NCBI GenBank assembly: GCA_043731355.1
Contig: JAYTJE010000043.1
Span: 1 to 26,727, forward strand
DNA from: GWC2-56-14 sp043731355
Lineage (GTDB): Bacteria > Nitrospirota > UBA9217
Length of the DNA stretch: 26,727 bases
Reading direction: 5' to 3'
In this document: positions 7,400 to 15,661 of the stretch, piece by piece
Position numbering within the stretch: the stretch's first letter is position 1
Layout of the letters: the number at the start of each line of letters is the position of its first letter
Program-made: the position numbers and the translations under genes
The notes under the pieces: generated by a model
Databases searched by the model: none
What the model saw: the letters and a program-made list of their open reading frames with translations, nothing else
What the model was told of the DNA's origin: nothing

Positions 7400-8164
7400 T
7401 CATTGCGCTGGAATGTCCCTCATGATCTGCCCTTTGATGAAATTTCTGAGCAGTTCCCGGTCTGTCGGCGATATCTCGACGAATTTCATCGCCATGCCCG
7501 GTTCTTCAAAGAAGCCGCTGTTCATGATGACCGTTCTGAGGACCATTGCCTTGAGTTTGACGGGAATGGAGTGGATCATCAACGTGACCGGAAAAACAGC
7601 TTCGACCAGCCGGGGACTGAGCGTACAGACGAAGACGCCGTTTTCAGACAGCTCCGACACATATTCGGTGCTGACCGTATTTCCGGTCGAAACAAGCCCT
7701 CCCACTCTGACCGGCAACAGGGTCCGCAGCCGGATGTACTGCCGCGGGGTGGCCTCCGTTGCCTGCTGAATAACGCTGTACAGCGCGCCGGGGTCCACCG
7801 GTTTCTTCAGAAAAGCCGCGCACCCCGAGGCCCGGCACATCTTCTCCCGGTTCGGATCGTCCTGCGACGTATGCATCATGACGGGGATGTCCCGGGTCCT
7901 GGAGTCATGCCTCAGGCGGACCAGCATTTCCAGACCGGACATCTGCGGGAGGGACAGTTCGGTGATCACCAGCGCCGGCAGTGCGGCATCAATGATTTTT
8001 AATGCGTCCTCGGCCGTGTTCGTAATGTACACATCGTAGTCAAGCCGCTGCAGGATCAGCCCTGTGGTGAACAGGTCTCGAACGTATCCGTCCACGAGCA
8101 GGGCAAAGCCCTTTTTCCGGTCCGGCAGCGTGATGGTGGTTGCCTGCACAGGAGGCTCAGTCAC
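7400..8164 (-). CDS. Receiver-PilZ protein with Glu replacing the phospho-acceptor Asp
   Basis: The 254-aa protein has a receiver domain (about residues 18-135) and a PilZ domain (about 140-245). In the receiver, Thr99 and Lys121 are conserved, but the phospho-acceptor position reads VITELSLP, with Glu69 where Asp is expected, and the acidic pocket reads VDG, not DD. Codon GAA is plain in the DNA. In the PilZ part, RxxxR is present (Arg141 and Arg145), and the second motif reads SELSENG, so the D/N of D/NxSxxG is Ser. It should bind cyclic di-GMP, possibly weakly. Glu may mimic the phosphorylated state. It starts at a GTG and lies 57 bp downstream of the lipoprotein gene on the same strand. 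Confidence 0.82.
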   Translation of the reverse strand: MTEPPVQATTITLPDRKKGFALLVDGYVRDLFTTGLILQRLDYDVYITNTAEDALKIIDAALPALVITELSLPQMSGLEMLVRLRHDSRTRDIPVMMHTSQDDPNREKMCRASGCAAFLKKPVDPGALYSVIQQATEATPRQYIRLRTLLPVRVGGLVSTGNTVSTEYVSELSENGVFVCTLSPRLVEAVFPVTLMIHSIPVKLKAMVLRTVIMNSGFFEEPGMAMKFVEISPTDRELLRNFIKGQIMRDIPAQ

Positions 8165-8220
8165 GGGAACAGCTCTCTTTCACGGGTATGATTGCGGCAG
8201 GTGAAGGGCGGCGAAACCCG

Positions 8221-8805
8221 TTACTGCTTGCTTCCCAGACGGACCAGGAATGCCGTATCACCCAGCATTTTTTTGACCACGTCCGCCAAAGCCTGGCCGG
8301 CCAATCGATCGGCATCTGCCTGCACGGAACCAGTGCTCCTGTCGCTCGATGCCGCGACACCTTCATATTCTTTTGCCCATCCCACGGACGACGACACCGC
8401 GGCCCTGACCGTGAACTGGAGCTGGCCCCGGGACTCGCTGAACGTTATCTCCGGCACGGCGACGCTCAGCACCACAGGGGCATCGCTCCGAACCCGCGCT
8501 CCGCGCACGGCAAGCTCGCGGGACAGGGATTCCACCAGCCGTTTTGCCCACGCCTGCCGGTTTCCCCGCAAACCCGACCGCCCCTTTTTGAGGGTCAGGA
8601 TATCCTGCTCTGCCGCGTCCTTCTCCGCATTCACCACAAGGAGAGAGACCGCGGAGAGTGAAAGTCCCTCAAAGCCCTTGACCGGCGGCGGCACCCTTGG
8701 CATGACCGTGTAGATGCTGCAGCCACCAAGCAAAGCCAGACACAGGGTCAGGAGGAACAGGACCGGGACCGCTTCGCCGGTCCTCTGGAGGCAGCTCGCT
8801 CTCAT
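8221..8805 (-). CDS. Putative outer-membrane lipoprotein (194 aa)
   Basis: The N-terminus has a hydrophobic stretch ending in a lipobox, LLGGC, with the lipidated Cys at residue 29, so a lipoprotein signal is clear. The mature part resembles small YajG-like lipoproteins in layout: a proline-rich linker after the Cys, a mixed alpha/beta domain (RLVESLSRELAVRGARV, then APVVLSVAVPEITF) and a C-terminal helix (LAGQALADVVKKML). The biochemical role is unknown. It starts 1 bp after the aldolase stop codon, with only a weak ribosome-binding site, so it is probably translated by coupling in the aldolase message. Confidence 0.65.
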   Translation of the reverse strand: MRASCLQRTGEAVPVLFLLTLCLALLGGCSIYTVMPRVPPPVKGFEGLSLSAVSLLVVNAEKDAAEQDILTLKKGRSGLRGNRQAWAKRLVESLSRELAVRGARVRSDAPVVLSVAVPEITFSESRGQLQFTVRAAVSSSVGWAKEYEGVAASSDRSTGSVQADADRLAGQALADVVKKMLGDTAFLVRLGSKQ

Positions 8806-8806
8806 A

Positions 8807-9805
8807 TCACGCCTGACCGGCGGAACCGAGCACTTCTTTGTTCTTATGAATGATCATCTTGATCAGTTCGTCGCGTGCCGGTCCCAGGTACTTTCTCGGA
8901 TCGAACTCAGCCGGTTTTTCCGCCATGGATTTCCGGACCATCGCGGTCATCGCAAGCCGGCCGTCGCTGTCGATGTTCACCTTGCAGACCGCGCTCCGCG
9001 CGGCCTTGCGGAGCTGCTCCTCGGGAATGCCAACGGCGTCCTTCAAGGCCCCTCCGTTCTTGTTGATAATCTCGACGTACTCGGGGATCACAGACGACGC
9101 GCCGTGCAGCACGATGGGGAAGCCCGGAATGCGCTTTTCAATTTCTTCAAGAATATCGAACCGGAGCGGCGGCGGCACCAGGACCCCGCGCGCATCGCGG
9201 GTGCACTGGGCGGGTTTGAACTTCATGGCGCCATGGGACGTGCCGATCGAGATGGCCAGGGAATCGACATTCGTCTTTTTCACGAAGTCCTCGACCTCTT
9301 CGGGTTTCGTGTAGGTGGACTTCGCGGCCGAGACCGCGTCCTCGATGCCGGCAAGCACTCCAAGCTCTCCCTCGACGACGACCCCATGGGCGTGGGCGTA
9401 TTCGACCACCTGCCGGGTCAGCTTAACATTGTCCTCGTAGGTATGATGGGATCCGTCGATCATCACGGAAGAAAAACCGGTATCGACGCAGGATTTGCAA
9501 AGCTCAAAGGTATCGCCGTGGTCCAGGTGGAGCGAAAATTTCACCGGCGAGCCGGCGTCCTTGATCATCGCCACGGCCCCCATGGCAAGGAAACGAAGGA
9601 GGGTCTGGTTGGCATATTTCCGCGCGCCGCTCGAAACCTGCAGAATGAACGGGGACTTCGACTCCACACAGCCCATCACGATCGCCTGCAGCTGCTCCAT
9701 ATTGTTAAAATTGTATGCCGGGATCGCGTACTTGCCCTTCATGGCTTTCGCGAACATTTCCGTGGTCGTGACCAATCCGATGTCCTTATATGAGACTGTC
9801 TCCAT
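8807..9805 (-). CDS. fba: Class II fructose-bisphosphate aldolase
   Basis: The 332-aa protein is a zinc-dependent aldolase that interconverts fructose 1,6-bisphosphate with glyceraldehyde 3-phosphate and dihydroxyacetone phosphate, acting in glycolysis and gluconeogenesis in the cytosol. Key residues are visible: catalytic Asp95 and zinc-binding His96 in SLHLDHGD, the Glu-rich signature VEGELGVLAGIED (about 144-156), and the later zinc ligands His191 (SIGTSHG) and His234 (VLHGASS). It starts at an ATG preceded by AGGAGG. The lipoprotein gene follows after 1 bp. An inverted repeat (9833-9859) lies in the leader. Confidence 0.95.
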   Translation of the reverse strand: METVSYKDIGLVTTTEMFAKAMKGKYAIPAYNFNNMEQLQAIVMGCVESKSPFILQVSSGARKYANQTLLRFLAMGAVAMIKDAGSPVKFSLHLDHGDTFELCKSCVDTGFSSVMIDGSHHTYEDNVKLTRQVVEYAHAHGVVVEGELGVLAGIEDAVSAAKSTYTKPEEVEDFVKKTNVDSLAISIGTSHGAMKFKPAQCTRDARGVLVPPPLRFDILEEIEKRIPGFPIVLHGASSVIPEYVEIINKNGGALKDAVGIPEEQLRKAARSAVCKVNIDSDGRLAMTAMVRKSMAEKPAEFDPRKYLGPARDELIKMIIHKNKEVLGSAGQA

Positions 9806-9832
9806 GCCGTGTTCCTCCTGGGGTAAGAGTTT

Positions 9833-9859
9833 ACTCCGCGAACAACGACCTCGCGGAGT
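9833..9859 (-). repeat. Inverted repeat in the fba leader
   Basis: An 8-bp perfect inverted repeat, actccgcg (9833-9840) and cgcggagt (9852-9859), separated by 11 bp. It lies 28-54 bp upstream of the aldolase ATG on its sense strand. It could be an operator or a leader hairpin. No T run follows, so it is not a terminator. Confidence 0.45.
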
Positions 9860-9954
9860 TAGGGTTGATTGGCGGCTATCTTAGCATATATTTCAGGAAA
9901 ACTGCAAGAGGCTGTCAGAAAATAGGTTCGGCGAATTCTGGGCGGAATGCCGCG

Positions 9955-10638
9955 TTACAGCGGACTTTTCTGAAGCACAGCGGAATCGGTGCCTTTTTGA
10001 AGCAGGTCGAGCATGCGCGCAATGGATTTCTCATGGAGCTCATGGATCAGCACCCGGTCCACGCCATGCCGTCTTTTTTTATTCAGGACGGAGAGCAGCA
10101 CCATGCTCTTGTAAATTCTTTTGTTGGTCTTGAAGGAGAACAGGTACGGATCGAGCGCGTGCTCCAGGAGAAGCTCGCTGCGTTTGCGCACAACCCTGCT
10201 GATCGCCACAGTCTGAAGCCAGTAGCTCTTGTCAATGATGCTGTCGGCCTTCAGTTCGATCCAGGTATGCCCCAGGTTTCCCAGTTCATCCGTCAGGGTC
10301 TCATGGGCCACGGTATCCGCGGCGAGGTGGCTGAGGTAGCCATAGGCAAACGCCCGCTCAGGCCATTGTTCCGCCTGATCAAGGAGCTTGAGGCCCACCT
10401 CCCAGGAGTGCGAACTCTTGTCGTCAGGAAGATATTTCTTGCCGATAATGATGTCGGCCATGATGTTCCCGTAAAGAAAATCCTGTTTATGTTTTTTAAG
10501 CAGCGCCAGAATGCCGGCGGGAATGAGCGGTGCGCAGGACAGCAGTTCATTGCCCAGATACATATGGGTCATGGGACCCCATGCAAAGGAGGCCGTGGGA
10601 ACCAGGATGAGTCCGGCTATAAGTGCAAGATAATACAT
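9955..10638 (-). CDS. Secreted zinc-dependent phospholipase C-like protein
   Basis: The 227-aa protein has a signal peptide (residues 1-19, cleavage after SFA), which would leave Trp20 as the mature N-terminus. In zinc phospholipase C and P1-nuclease folds the N-terminal Trp amine is itself a zinc ligand. Other expected ligands are visible: His25 (PMTHMYLG), Asp62 (GNIMAD), His77 (SSHSWE), then YLSHLAADTVAHE with His104, Asp108, His112 and Glu113. It is shorter than Bacillus phospholipase C. The substrate is unproved. The ATG at 10638 lacks a clear ribosome-binding site. Nothing downstream is co-oriented within 140 bp, so it is probably monocistronic. Confidence 0.8.
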   Translation of the reverse strand: MYYLALIAGLILVPTASFAWGPMTHMYLGNELLSCAPLIPAGILALLKKHKQDFLYGNIMADIIIGKKYLPDDKSSHSWEVGLKLLDQAEQWPERAFAYGYLSHLAADTVAHETLTDELGNLGHTWIELKADSIIDKSYWLQTVAISRVVRKRSELLLEHALDPYLFSFKTNKRIYKSMVLLSVLNKKRRHGVDRVLIHELHEKSIARMLDLLQKGTDSAVLQKSPL

Positions 10639-10738
10639 AATAGTAATCGATGAACAGGTGAAACCAATGAAAACGTATTCAGACTGCTTATAAGATGGAG
10701 CGCAGGATAGCTCTCCCGGGGTCCATGCAAACTTCTGA

Positions 10739-10768
10739 ATGTTACCTCTTTAGGCAGGATCAAGTCAA
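10739..10768 (-). promoter_or_regulatory. Candidate promoter of the phospholipase gene
   Basis: The minus strand has TTGACT (10763-10768), 18 bp, TAACAT (10739-10744), about 100 bp upstream of the start codon. No other coding feature lies in 10639-10791. Confidence 0.4.
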
Positions 10769-10791
10769 TAGAAAATGCAGGTCAAAGCACC

Positions 10792-12162
10792 TCACCCCAC
10801 CACATTATACTCACGCACCCGGAATTTTACGCCAAACCCGTCCGCGATCTTCCGGCAGGCTTCAACGTCAACCTCGGGCAGGGCCACCACCGTGGCGGTC
10901 ACGTCGGGAATATACTTTACCGCTTCGCGGATAAACTCTTTTACCGCATCATAGGTTGCGCTGCCGAATTGCGGCTGGCTTATTTTGTTATAAAGCTCCT
11001 CGTTCTGGGCGTTCAGACTCACGCTTACGGCGTCCACGAGCCCGGCAAGCTCGGGCAGCACGTTCCGCTTGTTGATCAGGTTCGCATGGCCGTTCGTATC
11101 GATACGTACCCTGCCCCCGCGCCGTTTCACCTCCGTAGCAACGGTCTTGACCACATCAAGCCGCAGCGTCGGCTCTCCGTATCCGCAGAAGACGACCTCG
11201 GCATAGCGCGCGGGATCGCCGAGCTCTTTGATGAGCGCTTCAGCCGAGGGCTCTTCGGCAAGCCGCAGATTGTGCCCTTTGACAAAATCGGTCTGGTAGC
11301 GCACACAGAACGAGCAGGCTGCCGAGCAGCGGCTCGTGATGTTCAAATAGAGGGAATTTCTGATGGGGTAAGCGATCTGCCCGTGGCCAGGCACGACCCC
11401 GATGCCGAAAAGCTGCATGGCATTAAAGCTCGTGATCCGTGCCACATCGTCGAAGGAGAGGCCCTTGATCTTCGCGACCGCTTCCGCCGTATGGCGCACA
11501 AAGGCGGGTTCGTTCCGTTTGCCGCGCATGGGCCGGGGCGCGAGGTAGGGAGAGTCCGTCTCGATCAGCAGATGTTCTATCGGGACCTGAAGCACCACGT
11601 CTCGAAGGGCCTCGGCCTTGGGGAACGTGACCGGACCGGCGATCGAGAGCGAAAAGCCCATCTCGATCAAACGCGTCGCCATGGCAAGGTCCCCGGAAAA
11701 GCAGTGCAGTACGCCGCCCAGCTCGGGCGACCATTCCTCGGACAGGATCTGGAGCGTGTCCTCGTGGGCGTCGCGGTCATGGACGATGACCGGCAGCTCC
11801 AGTTTGCGCGCCTCGCGCAGCATGTCGCGAAATTTTCTTTTTTGGTCCGCCCGGGGCGAATGCTCGTAGTGATAATCCAGCCCGATCTCGCCGTAAGCCA
11901 CTACTTTCTTATGCTGGGAGAAATGCCGCAGGATATCATAGGTCGGATGCAGGATGTCCTTCACCTCATGCGGGTGGATGCCGATGGCTGCATAGATGAA
12001 ATCGTACTTGTCCGCCAGCATGACCGCATCCCTGCTCGATTCCACGGTCGTGCCGATCGTCACGATGTACTCGACGCCCGCCTCGCGGGCGCGCTGGATC
12101 ACCTCGTCTCGGTCGTCGTTGAATTCCCGCATCTCCAGATGCGCATGGGTATCAATCAGCAT
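10792..12162 (-). CDS. TatD-type metal hydrolase fused to a radical SAM domain
   Basis: The frame encodes two enzymes in one chain of 456 aa. Residues 1 to about 254 are a TatD/YabD-type nuclease, with IDTHAHLE (two metal His), GIHPHE, YGEIGLDYHY, VIVHDRDA, LHCFSGD and ETDSPYLAP. From about residue 270 a radical SAM domain follows, with its 4Fe-4S motif CSAACSFC (Cys279, 283, 286) and the later GYGEPTLR. The radical SAM part matches the TatD-associated radical SAM family, which is often a separate neighbouring gene. Its substrate is unknown. The ATG at 12162 is chosen because GGTGG precedes it; an upstream TTG is less likely. It lies downstream of metG. Confidence 0.88.
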   Translation of the reverse strand: MLIDTHAHLEMREFNDDRDEVIQRAREAGVEYIVTIGTTVESSRDAVMLADKYDFIYAAIGIHPHEVKDILHPTYDILRHFSQHKKVVAYGEIGLDYHYEHSPRADQKRKFRDMLREARKLELPVIVHDRDAHEDTLQILSEEWSPELGGVLHCFSGDLAMATRLIEMGFSLSIAGPVTFPKAEALRDVVLQVPIEHLLIETDSPYLAPRPMRGKRNEPAFVRHTAEAVAKIKGLSFDDVARITSFNAMQLFGIGVVPGHGQIAYPIRNSLYLNITSRCSAACSFCVRYQTDFVKGHNLRLAEEPSAEALIKELGDPARYAEVVFCGYGEPTLRLDVVKTVATEVKRRGGRVRIDTNGHANLINKRNVLPELAGLVDAVSVSLNAQNEELYNKISQPQFGSATYDAVKEFIREAVKYIPDVTATVVALPEVDVEACRKIADGFGVKFRVREYNVVG

Positions 12163-12180
12163 GGTTCCACCAATAGGCAA

Positions 12181-12212
12181 GGGCGGGAGTATCCCGCCCT
12201 CAGGTTTTTTTT
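12181..12212 (+). terminator. Plus-strand intrinsic terminator between metG and tatD
   Basis: The plus strand has gggcggga-gta-tcccgccc (12181-12199), a perfect 8-bp G+C stem with a 3-base loop, then tcagg and a run of eight T. No plus-strand gene precedes it. On the minus strand the same hairpin follows an A run and lacks a T run, so it would not terminate the metG message. Confidence 0.55.
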
Positions 12213-12218
12213 GACTTA

Positions 12219-12250
12219 ATTCCGCAATCCGAATTCCGCATTCCGCAATT
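12219..12250. repeat. Short imperfect repeats of attccgca
   Basis: Three to four close copies of attccgca or atccg lie in tandem just after the metG stop codon. They are too short and irregular for a CRISPR array and look like slippage-type intergenic sequence. Confidence 0.5.
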
Positions 12251-12253
12251 AAA

Positions 12254-14257
12254 CTACTTCACCCTGTTCCCGGCCTTCGTCTCCCGGTCAAAGGTGGCCA
12301 CGGCAAGCAGGTCCCCGTTGCTGGCGGCAAGCAGCATGCCCTGCGACTCGATGCCCATAAGCTTGGCGGGCTTCAGGTTCGCCACGATCACGATGGTCTT
12401 GCCCAGAAGCTCCTCCGGCGTGTAGCTCTTGCCGATGCCGGCCACGATCTGGCGGGTCTCGGCGCCGATGTCCACCTGGAGTTTCACTAACTTCTCCGAT
12501 TTCACGACCCGCTCGGCCGAGACGATCTTGCCGACCCGAAGGTCCACCTTCATGAAATCCTCGATCCCAATCGGGTCTTTCGCTGCAACGATAGGCGCCG
12601 CGGCCGGCTGAACAGACGCTGCCTGCCGGGCATCCTGTTTGAGGTCCTGCTTCACTTCCTGCTCTGCTTTATCCATCTTCTTCTCCGTATTCTTTTTCTG
12701 GTCTATGCGGGGGAACAATTGCGCTCCCGGCTGAATGGCCGTTCCGGGGGAAAGCCTGCCCCAGAGGCCTTCTTCGCCGAAACGACATTGGTTGATCTCT
12801 TTCCCAATACCGAGAGCGGACCATATTTTCTGAGACGTTGCAGGCATGACAAGAGACAAGTACAATCCGATCAAACGCAACGACTCCGCGAGATGATAGA
12901 GCACACTGCCAAGACGATCCAGGTCTCCATTTTTCGCAAGCGTCCAGGGCGCGCTCTCCTCAACGTAGCGATTCGCGCGGGTCACCAGGGACCAGGCGTT
13001 CCGCAGATATTTGGTGAACGCGAGCGCGGCAAGATCCGCATCGATCTTCGCCGGGATTCCAGAAGCGACCTCCCGGAGAGCCTGATCTAACGGTTGGTCA
13101 GGACCCGCCTGCGGGATTTTCCCGTCAAAATATTTTCCGATCATCGTCTGCACACGCGACAACAGGTTCCCCAGGTCATTGGCAAGCTCCGTGTTGAAGC
13201 GCGTGACAAAGGTCTCGGTCGAGAAATCCCCATCCAGCCCGAAGGGCACCTCGCGCAGCACGAAATACCGGAAGGCGTCGGCGCCGTAGGCCTCGACGAG
13301 CTTGCGCGGATCGATCACATTCCCAAGCGACTTGGACATCTTCCTGCCGTCCTGGGTCCACCACCCGTGGGCAAAGATGTTGCCCGGCAGCGGCAGGCCG
13401 AGCGCCATCAGCATCGTGGACCAGTATACGCTGTGCGTGGTCAGAATGTCCTTGCCCACCAGATGATGGTCGGCGGGCCACCAGAACTTCTCGCGCGCGA
13501 CTGCATCAACGGAGCCTTCAGCCGGCGGGCTCAGATACCGCGTGGCGGAAAAATAGTTCACGAGCGCATCAAACCAGACATAGGTGACGAAGGCGCGGTC
13601 AAAGGGAAGCTCGATGCCCCAGGAGAGCCGCGCCTTGGGGCGCGAGATGCACAGGTCGCCCAGGGTCTGGGACCGGAGGAACCCCAGCACTTCGTTCCGC
13701 CGGGATTCAGGCCGGATGTAATTCGGGTGCTGATCAATGTGCGCGATGAGCCGCGCCTGATACTTGCTCATCAGGAAAAAGTAATTGTCTTCCGAGATGC
13801 GCTCCACGGGCCTGCCGCAGTCGGGACACTTGCCTTCGGCGATCTCTTTCTCGGTCCAGAACCGTTCGTCAGGCGTGCAGTACCAGCCCTCGTAGGTCCG
13901 GCGCTCGATCTCACCCTTGTCGAACAGTTCCCGCAGAAGTTCCTGCACCACGGCAATGTGTTCTTTGTCGGTCGTGCGAATGAACGCATCGTTGGTGATC
14001 TCAAGCTTCTTCCAGAGGTGCTGGAAGTTCATAGTCAGCAGGTCGGCGTGGGCCTTGGGCGTAAGCCCCCGTTCCGTGGCCGCTTTCTCGACTTTCTGGC
14101 CGTGTTCGTCCGTGCCGGTAAGAAAGAACACGGCATCACCAAGAAGCCGATGGTAACGCGCCAGCGTGTCCGCGGCAATGGTGGTATAGGCGTGCCCGAT
14201 GTGCGGCACGTCATTCACATAATAGATAGGGGTCGTAATATAAAATTTTTTCGTCAT
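12254..14257 (-). CDS. metG: Methionyl-tRNA synthetase with C-terminal tRNA-binding domain
   Basis: The 667-aa protein charges tRNA-Met with methionine. The class I HIGH motif reads PHIGH (about residues 18-22) and the KMSKS motif reads GRKMSKSLGN. A zinc-knuckle region reads GWYCTPDERFW and GKCPDCGRP, with one Cys of the first pair replaced, a form found in many bacterial enzymes. The anticodon-binding helical domain follows, then a variable Lys/Gln/Ala linker, then a Trbp111/EMAP-like OB fold (IEDFMKVDLRVGKI to the end). It sits between ricT and tatD-radical SAM, the same order seen in Firmicutes and deltaproteobacterial genomes. No strong ribosome-binding site is present before the ATG. 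Confidence 0.97.
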   Translation of the reverse strand: MTKKFYITTPIYYVNDVPHIGHAYTTIAADTLARYHRLLGDAVFFLTGTDEHGQKVEKAATERGLTPKAHADLLTMNFQHLWKKLEITNDAFIRTTDKEHIAVVQELLRELFDKGEIERRTYEGWYCTPDERFWTEKEIAEGKCPDCGRPVERISEDNYFFLMSKYQARLIAHIDQHPNYIRPESRRNEVLGFLRSQTLGDLCISRPKARLSWGIELPFDRAFVTYVWFDALVNYFSATRYLSPPAEGSVDAVAREKFWWPADHHLVGKDILTTHSVYWSTMLMALGLPLPGNIFAHGWWTQDGRKMSKSLGNVIDPRKLVEAYGADAFRYFVLREVPFGLDGDFSTETFVTRFNTELANDLGNLLSRVQTMIGKYFDGKIPQAGPDQPLDQALREVASGIPAKIDADLAALAFTKYLRNAWSLVTRANRYVEESAPWTLAKNGDLDRLGSVLYHLAESLRLIGLYLSLVMPATSQKIWSALGIGKEINQCRFGEEGLWGRLSPGTAIQPGAQLFPRIDQKKNTEKKMDKAEQEVKQDLKQDARQAASVQPAAAPIVAAKDPIGIEDFMKVDLRVGKIVSAERVVKSEKLVKLQVDIGAETRQIVAGIGKSYTPEELLGKTIVIVANLKPAKLMGIESQGMLLAASNGDLLAVATFDRETKAGNRVK

Positions 14258-14281
14258 AAACTCTTGATGGGAGGAGGGGCA

Positions 14282-14341
14282 GATTCAAGATTCAAGACTC
14301 AAGATTCAAAATAGCGAATATTCCTTTTTGAATTTTGAATC
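14282..14341. repeat. Tandem 7-mers and an inverted repeat between ricT and metG
   Basis: Four tandem copies of gattcaa (14282-14309, one with a single change) are followed by a perfect 10-bp inverted repeat: gattcaaaat (14303-14312) and attttgaatc (14332-14341) with 19 bases between. The block fills most of the 111-bp gap between the two genes. Its function is unknown. Confidence 0.6.
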
Positions 14342-14368
14342 GAGAGCTCCAAGGTTTCCACGTGACTA

Positions 14369-15607
14369 CTACCCAACCTGTCCGCCGCCCGGTCCTCCCT
14401 GCGGTTTGTCGCCCTGCCCCGGTTTCCTTTTGTTGCGCCAAAAGCGTCTCTTGTTCTTTTTTCCGCTTTTATCTCCCGCCTCGCCCTGCGCTTGCGGCTG
14501 CCCTTCCTGTTTCGGCAGCTCCCGCGATTGTTCCGGTTGAGGCTGCGAAGGCTGCGGCTGCTGAATTTCCTGCTTTTGCTGCGGCCGGTCCTGTGGCTTG
14601 CCAGACCCGCCCCGTTGTCTTTTATCCTGCTGCGGTCCACGCCGTTTCTCGGTCCTGACGCCGCCCGCCGGAACGGCTTCGTCCCGCGGTTTTTCGCGCG
14701 GTTTTTCCCGGCGCTGTTCCTGGGGCTTTTTCCGATCCTCCTGCCGTTTTCGTTCCTCGGCCTGGTGGCGATCCTCTTCCTGCCGTACTTCGGAGATGCG
14801 GCGCTCCTCTTCATCGCGCTTAACCTGAATCACGGCCTGGCGCATGGTGGCCAGGTCTTTCTTGTTCTCCTCGTACATCTCAAACTCATAGGAGAGACAG
14901 CAGAGCAACCTGCCGCAGACGCCTGATATCTTCGCGGGATTGAGCACCATTTCCTGTTTCTTTGCCATGCGGATCGAGACCGGCTCGAAATTCTTCAAAA
15001 AAGAGGTGCAGCACAGTTCGCGGCCGCAGGGTCCGAACCCTCCGATCAGACGGGCAACATCACGCACCCCGATCTGGCGCATTTCGATCCTGCTCCGGAG
15101 CTTGTAAGCAAGGTCCTTCACCAGATCGCGAAAATCGATCCTCGTTTCCGAGAAAAAGAAAAAAGTGGCCCGCGTTACATCAAGGGAATATTCAACACGG
15201 ATCAGCTTCATGGGAAGTTCGCGCTCGACGACCATGTCCTGCGCCATGGTGAACGCTTCGGCCTCGCGCTCACGGTTCTTCTTTTCCCGGGCAAGATCGT
15301 CCTCATTGGCTTTGCGAACGAGCTTGCGCAGAAGCTTCGGGGCCGGCGCCTGAGCAACGGGCGTTGCAGCCGGGACCGTCACCTCGGCGGCAGCCGGTTC
15401 CGGTCCGAATCCGGCCATGTCGAACTGGGGAACGTCCGGTTCCGGGGGTTTTCGGAGGCGCACCACCGTTGCCATCCCCAGACCCCGGTCCGAATCGACG
15501 ATTACACTATCGCCGACCGACAGTTCAAGGTCCGTTGCGTCAAAATCATATACTTTCCAATTGTCCCGAAATCGTATGCCCGCGATCTTCATAATAGTAT
15601 CCGTCAT
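14369..15607 (-). CDS. ricT: RicT/PSP1-domain protein with long charged tail
   Basis: The N-terminal half (to about residue 280) is a PSP1 domain like Bacillus RicT (YaaT), with the Cys-rich stretches GPCGRELCC and GVCGRLLCCLSYE. In RicAFT complexes such Cys residues help bind iron-sulfur clusters, and the complex affects RNA maturation and phosphorelay signalling. Bacillus RicT is about 275 aa; this one is 412 aa because of a disordered insert (about 75-105) and a tail of about 130 residues rich in Arg, Lys, Gln, Pro and Gly. The tail may bind RNA; this is inference. It lies 55 bp after holB, the same neighbour as in Bacillus. An ATG at 15592 is an alternative start. Confidence 0.88.
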   Translation of the reverse strand: MTDTIMKIAGIRFRDNWKVYDFDATDLELSVGDSVIVDSDRGLGMATVVRLRKPPEPDVPQFDMAGFGPEPAAAEVTVPAATPVAQAPAPKLLRKLVRKANEDDLAREKKNREREAEAFTMAQDMVVERELPMKLIRVEYSLDVTRATFFFFSETRIDFRDLVKDLAYKLRSRIEMRQIGVRDVARLIGGFGPCGRELCCTSFLKNFEPVSIRMAKKQEMVLNPAKISGVCGRLLCCLSYEFEMYEENKKDLATMRQAVIQVKRDEEERRISEVRQEEDRHQAEERKRQEDRKKPQEQRREKPREKPRDEAVPAGGVRTEKRRGPQQDKRQRGGSGKPQDRPQQKQEIQQPQPSQPQPEQSRELPKQEGQPQAQGEAGDKSGKKNKRRFWRNKRKPGQGDKPQGGPGGGQVG

Positions 15608-15661
15608 CTCTTCTCATTGATCGATTGTTGGTCTGTCTCAAACTGCCACCTGCATACGCCC

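Noticed and set aside
10969..12219. Long plus-strand open frame opposite tatD-radical SAM
   Set aside because: It is the antisense shadow of a well-supported gene in G+C-rich DNA, with no domain and no ribosome-binding site.
14282..14309. Four tandem gattcaa units as a possible CRISPR-like array
   Set aside because: The units are 7 bp with no spacers and no cas genes, so this is a simple tandem repeat.
13094..14314. Long plus-strand open frame opposite metG
   Set aside because: The same reasoning applies: the minus strand encodes a complete methionyl-tRNA synthetase and the antisense protein has no recognisable features.
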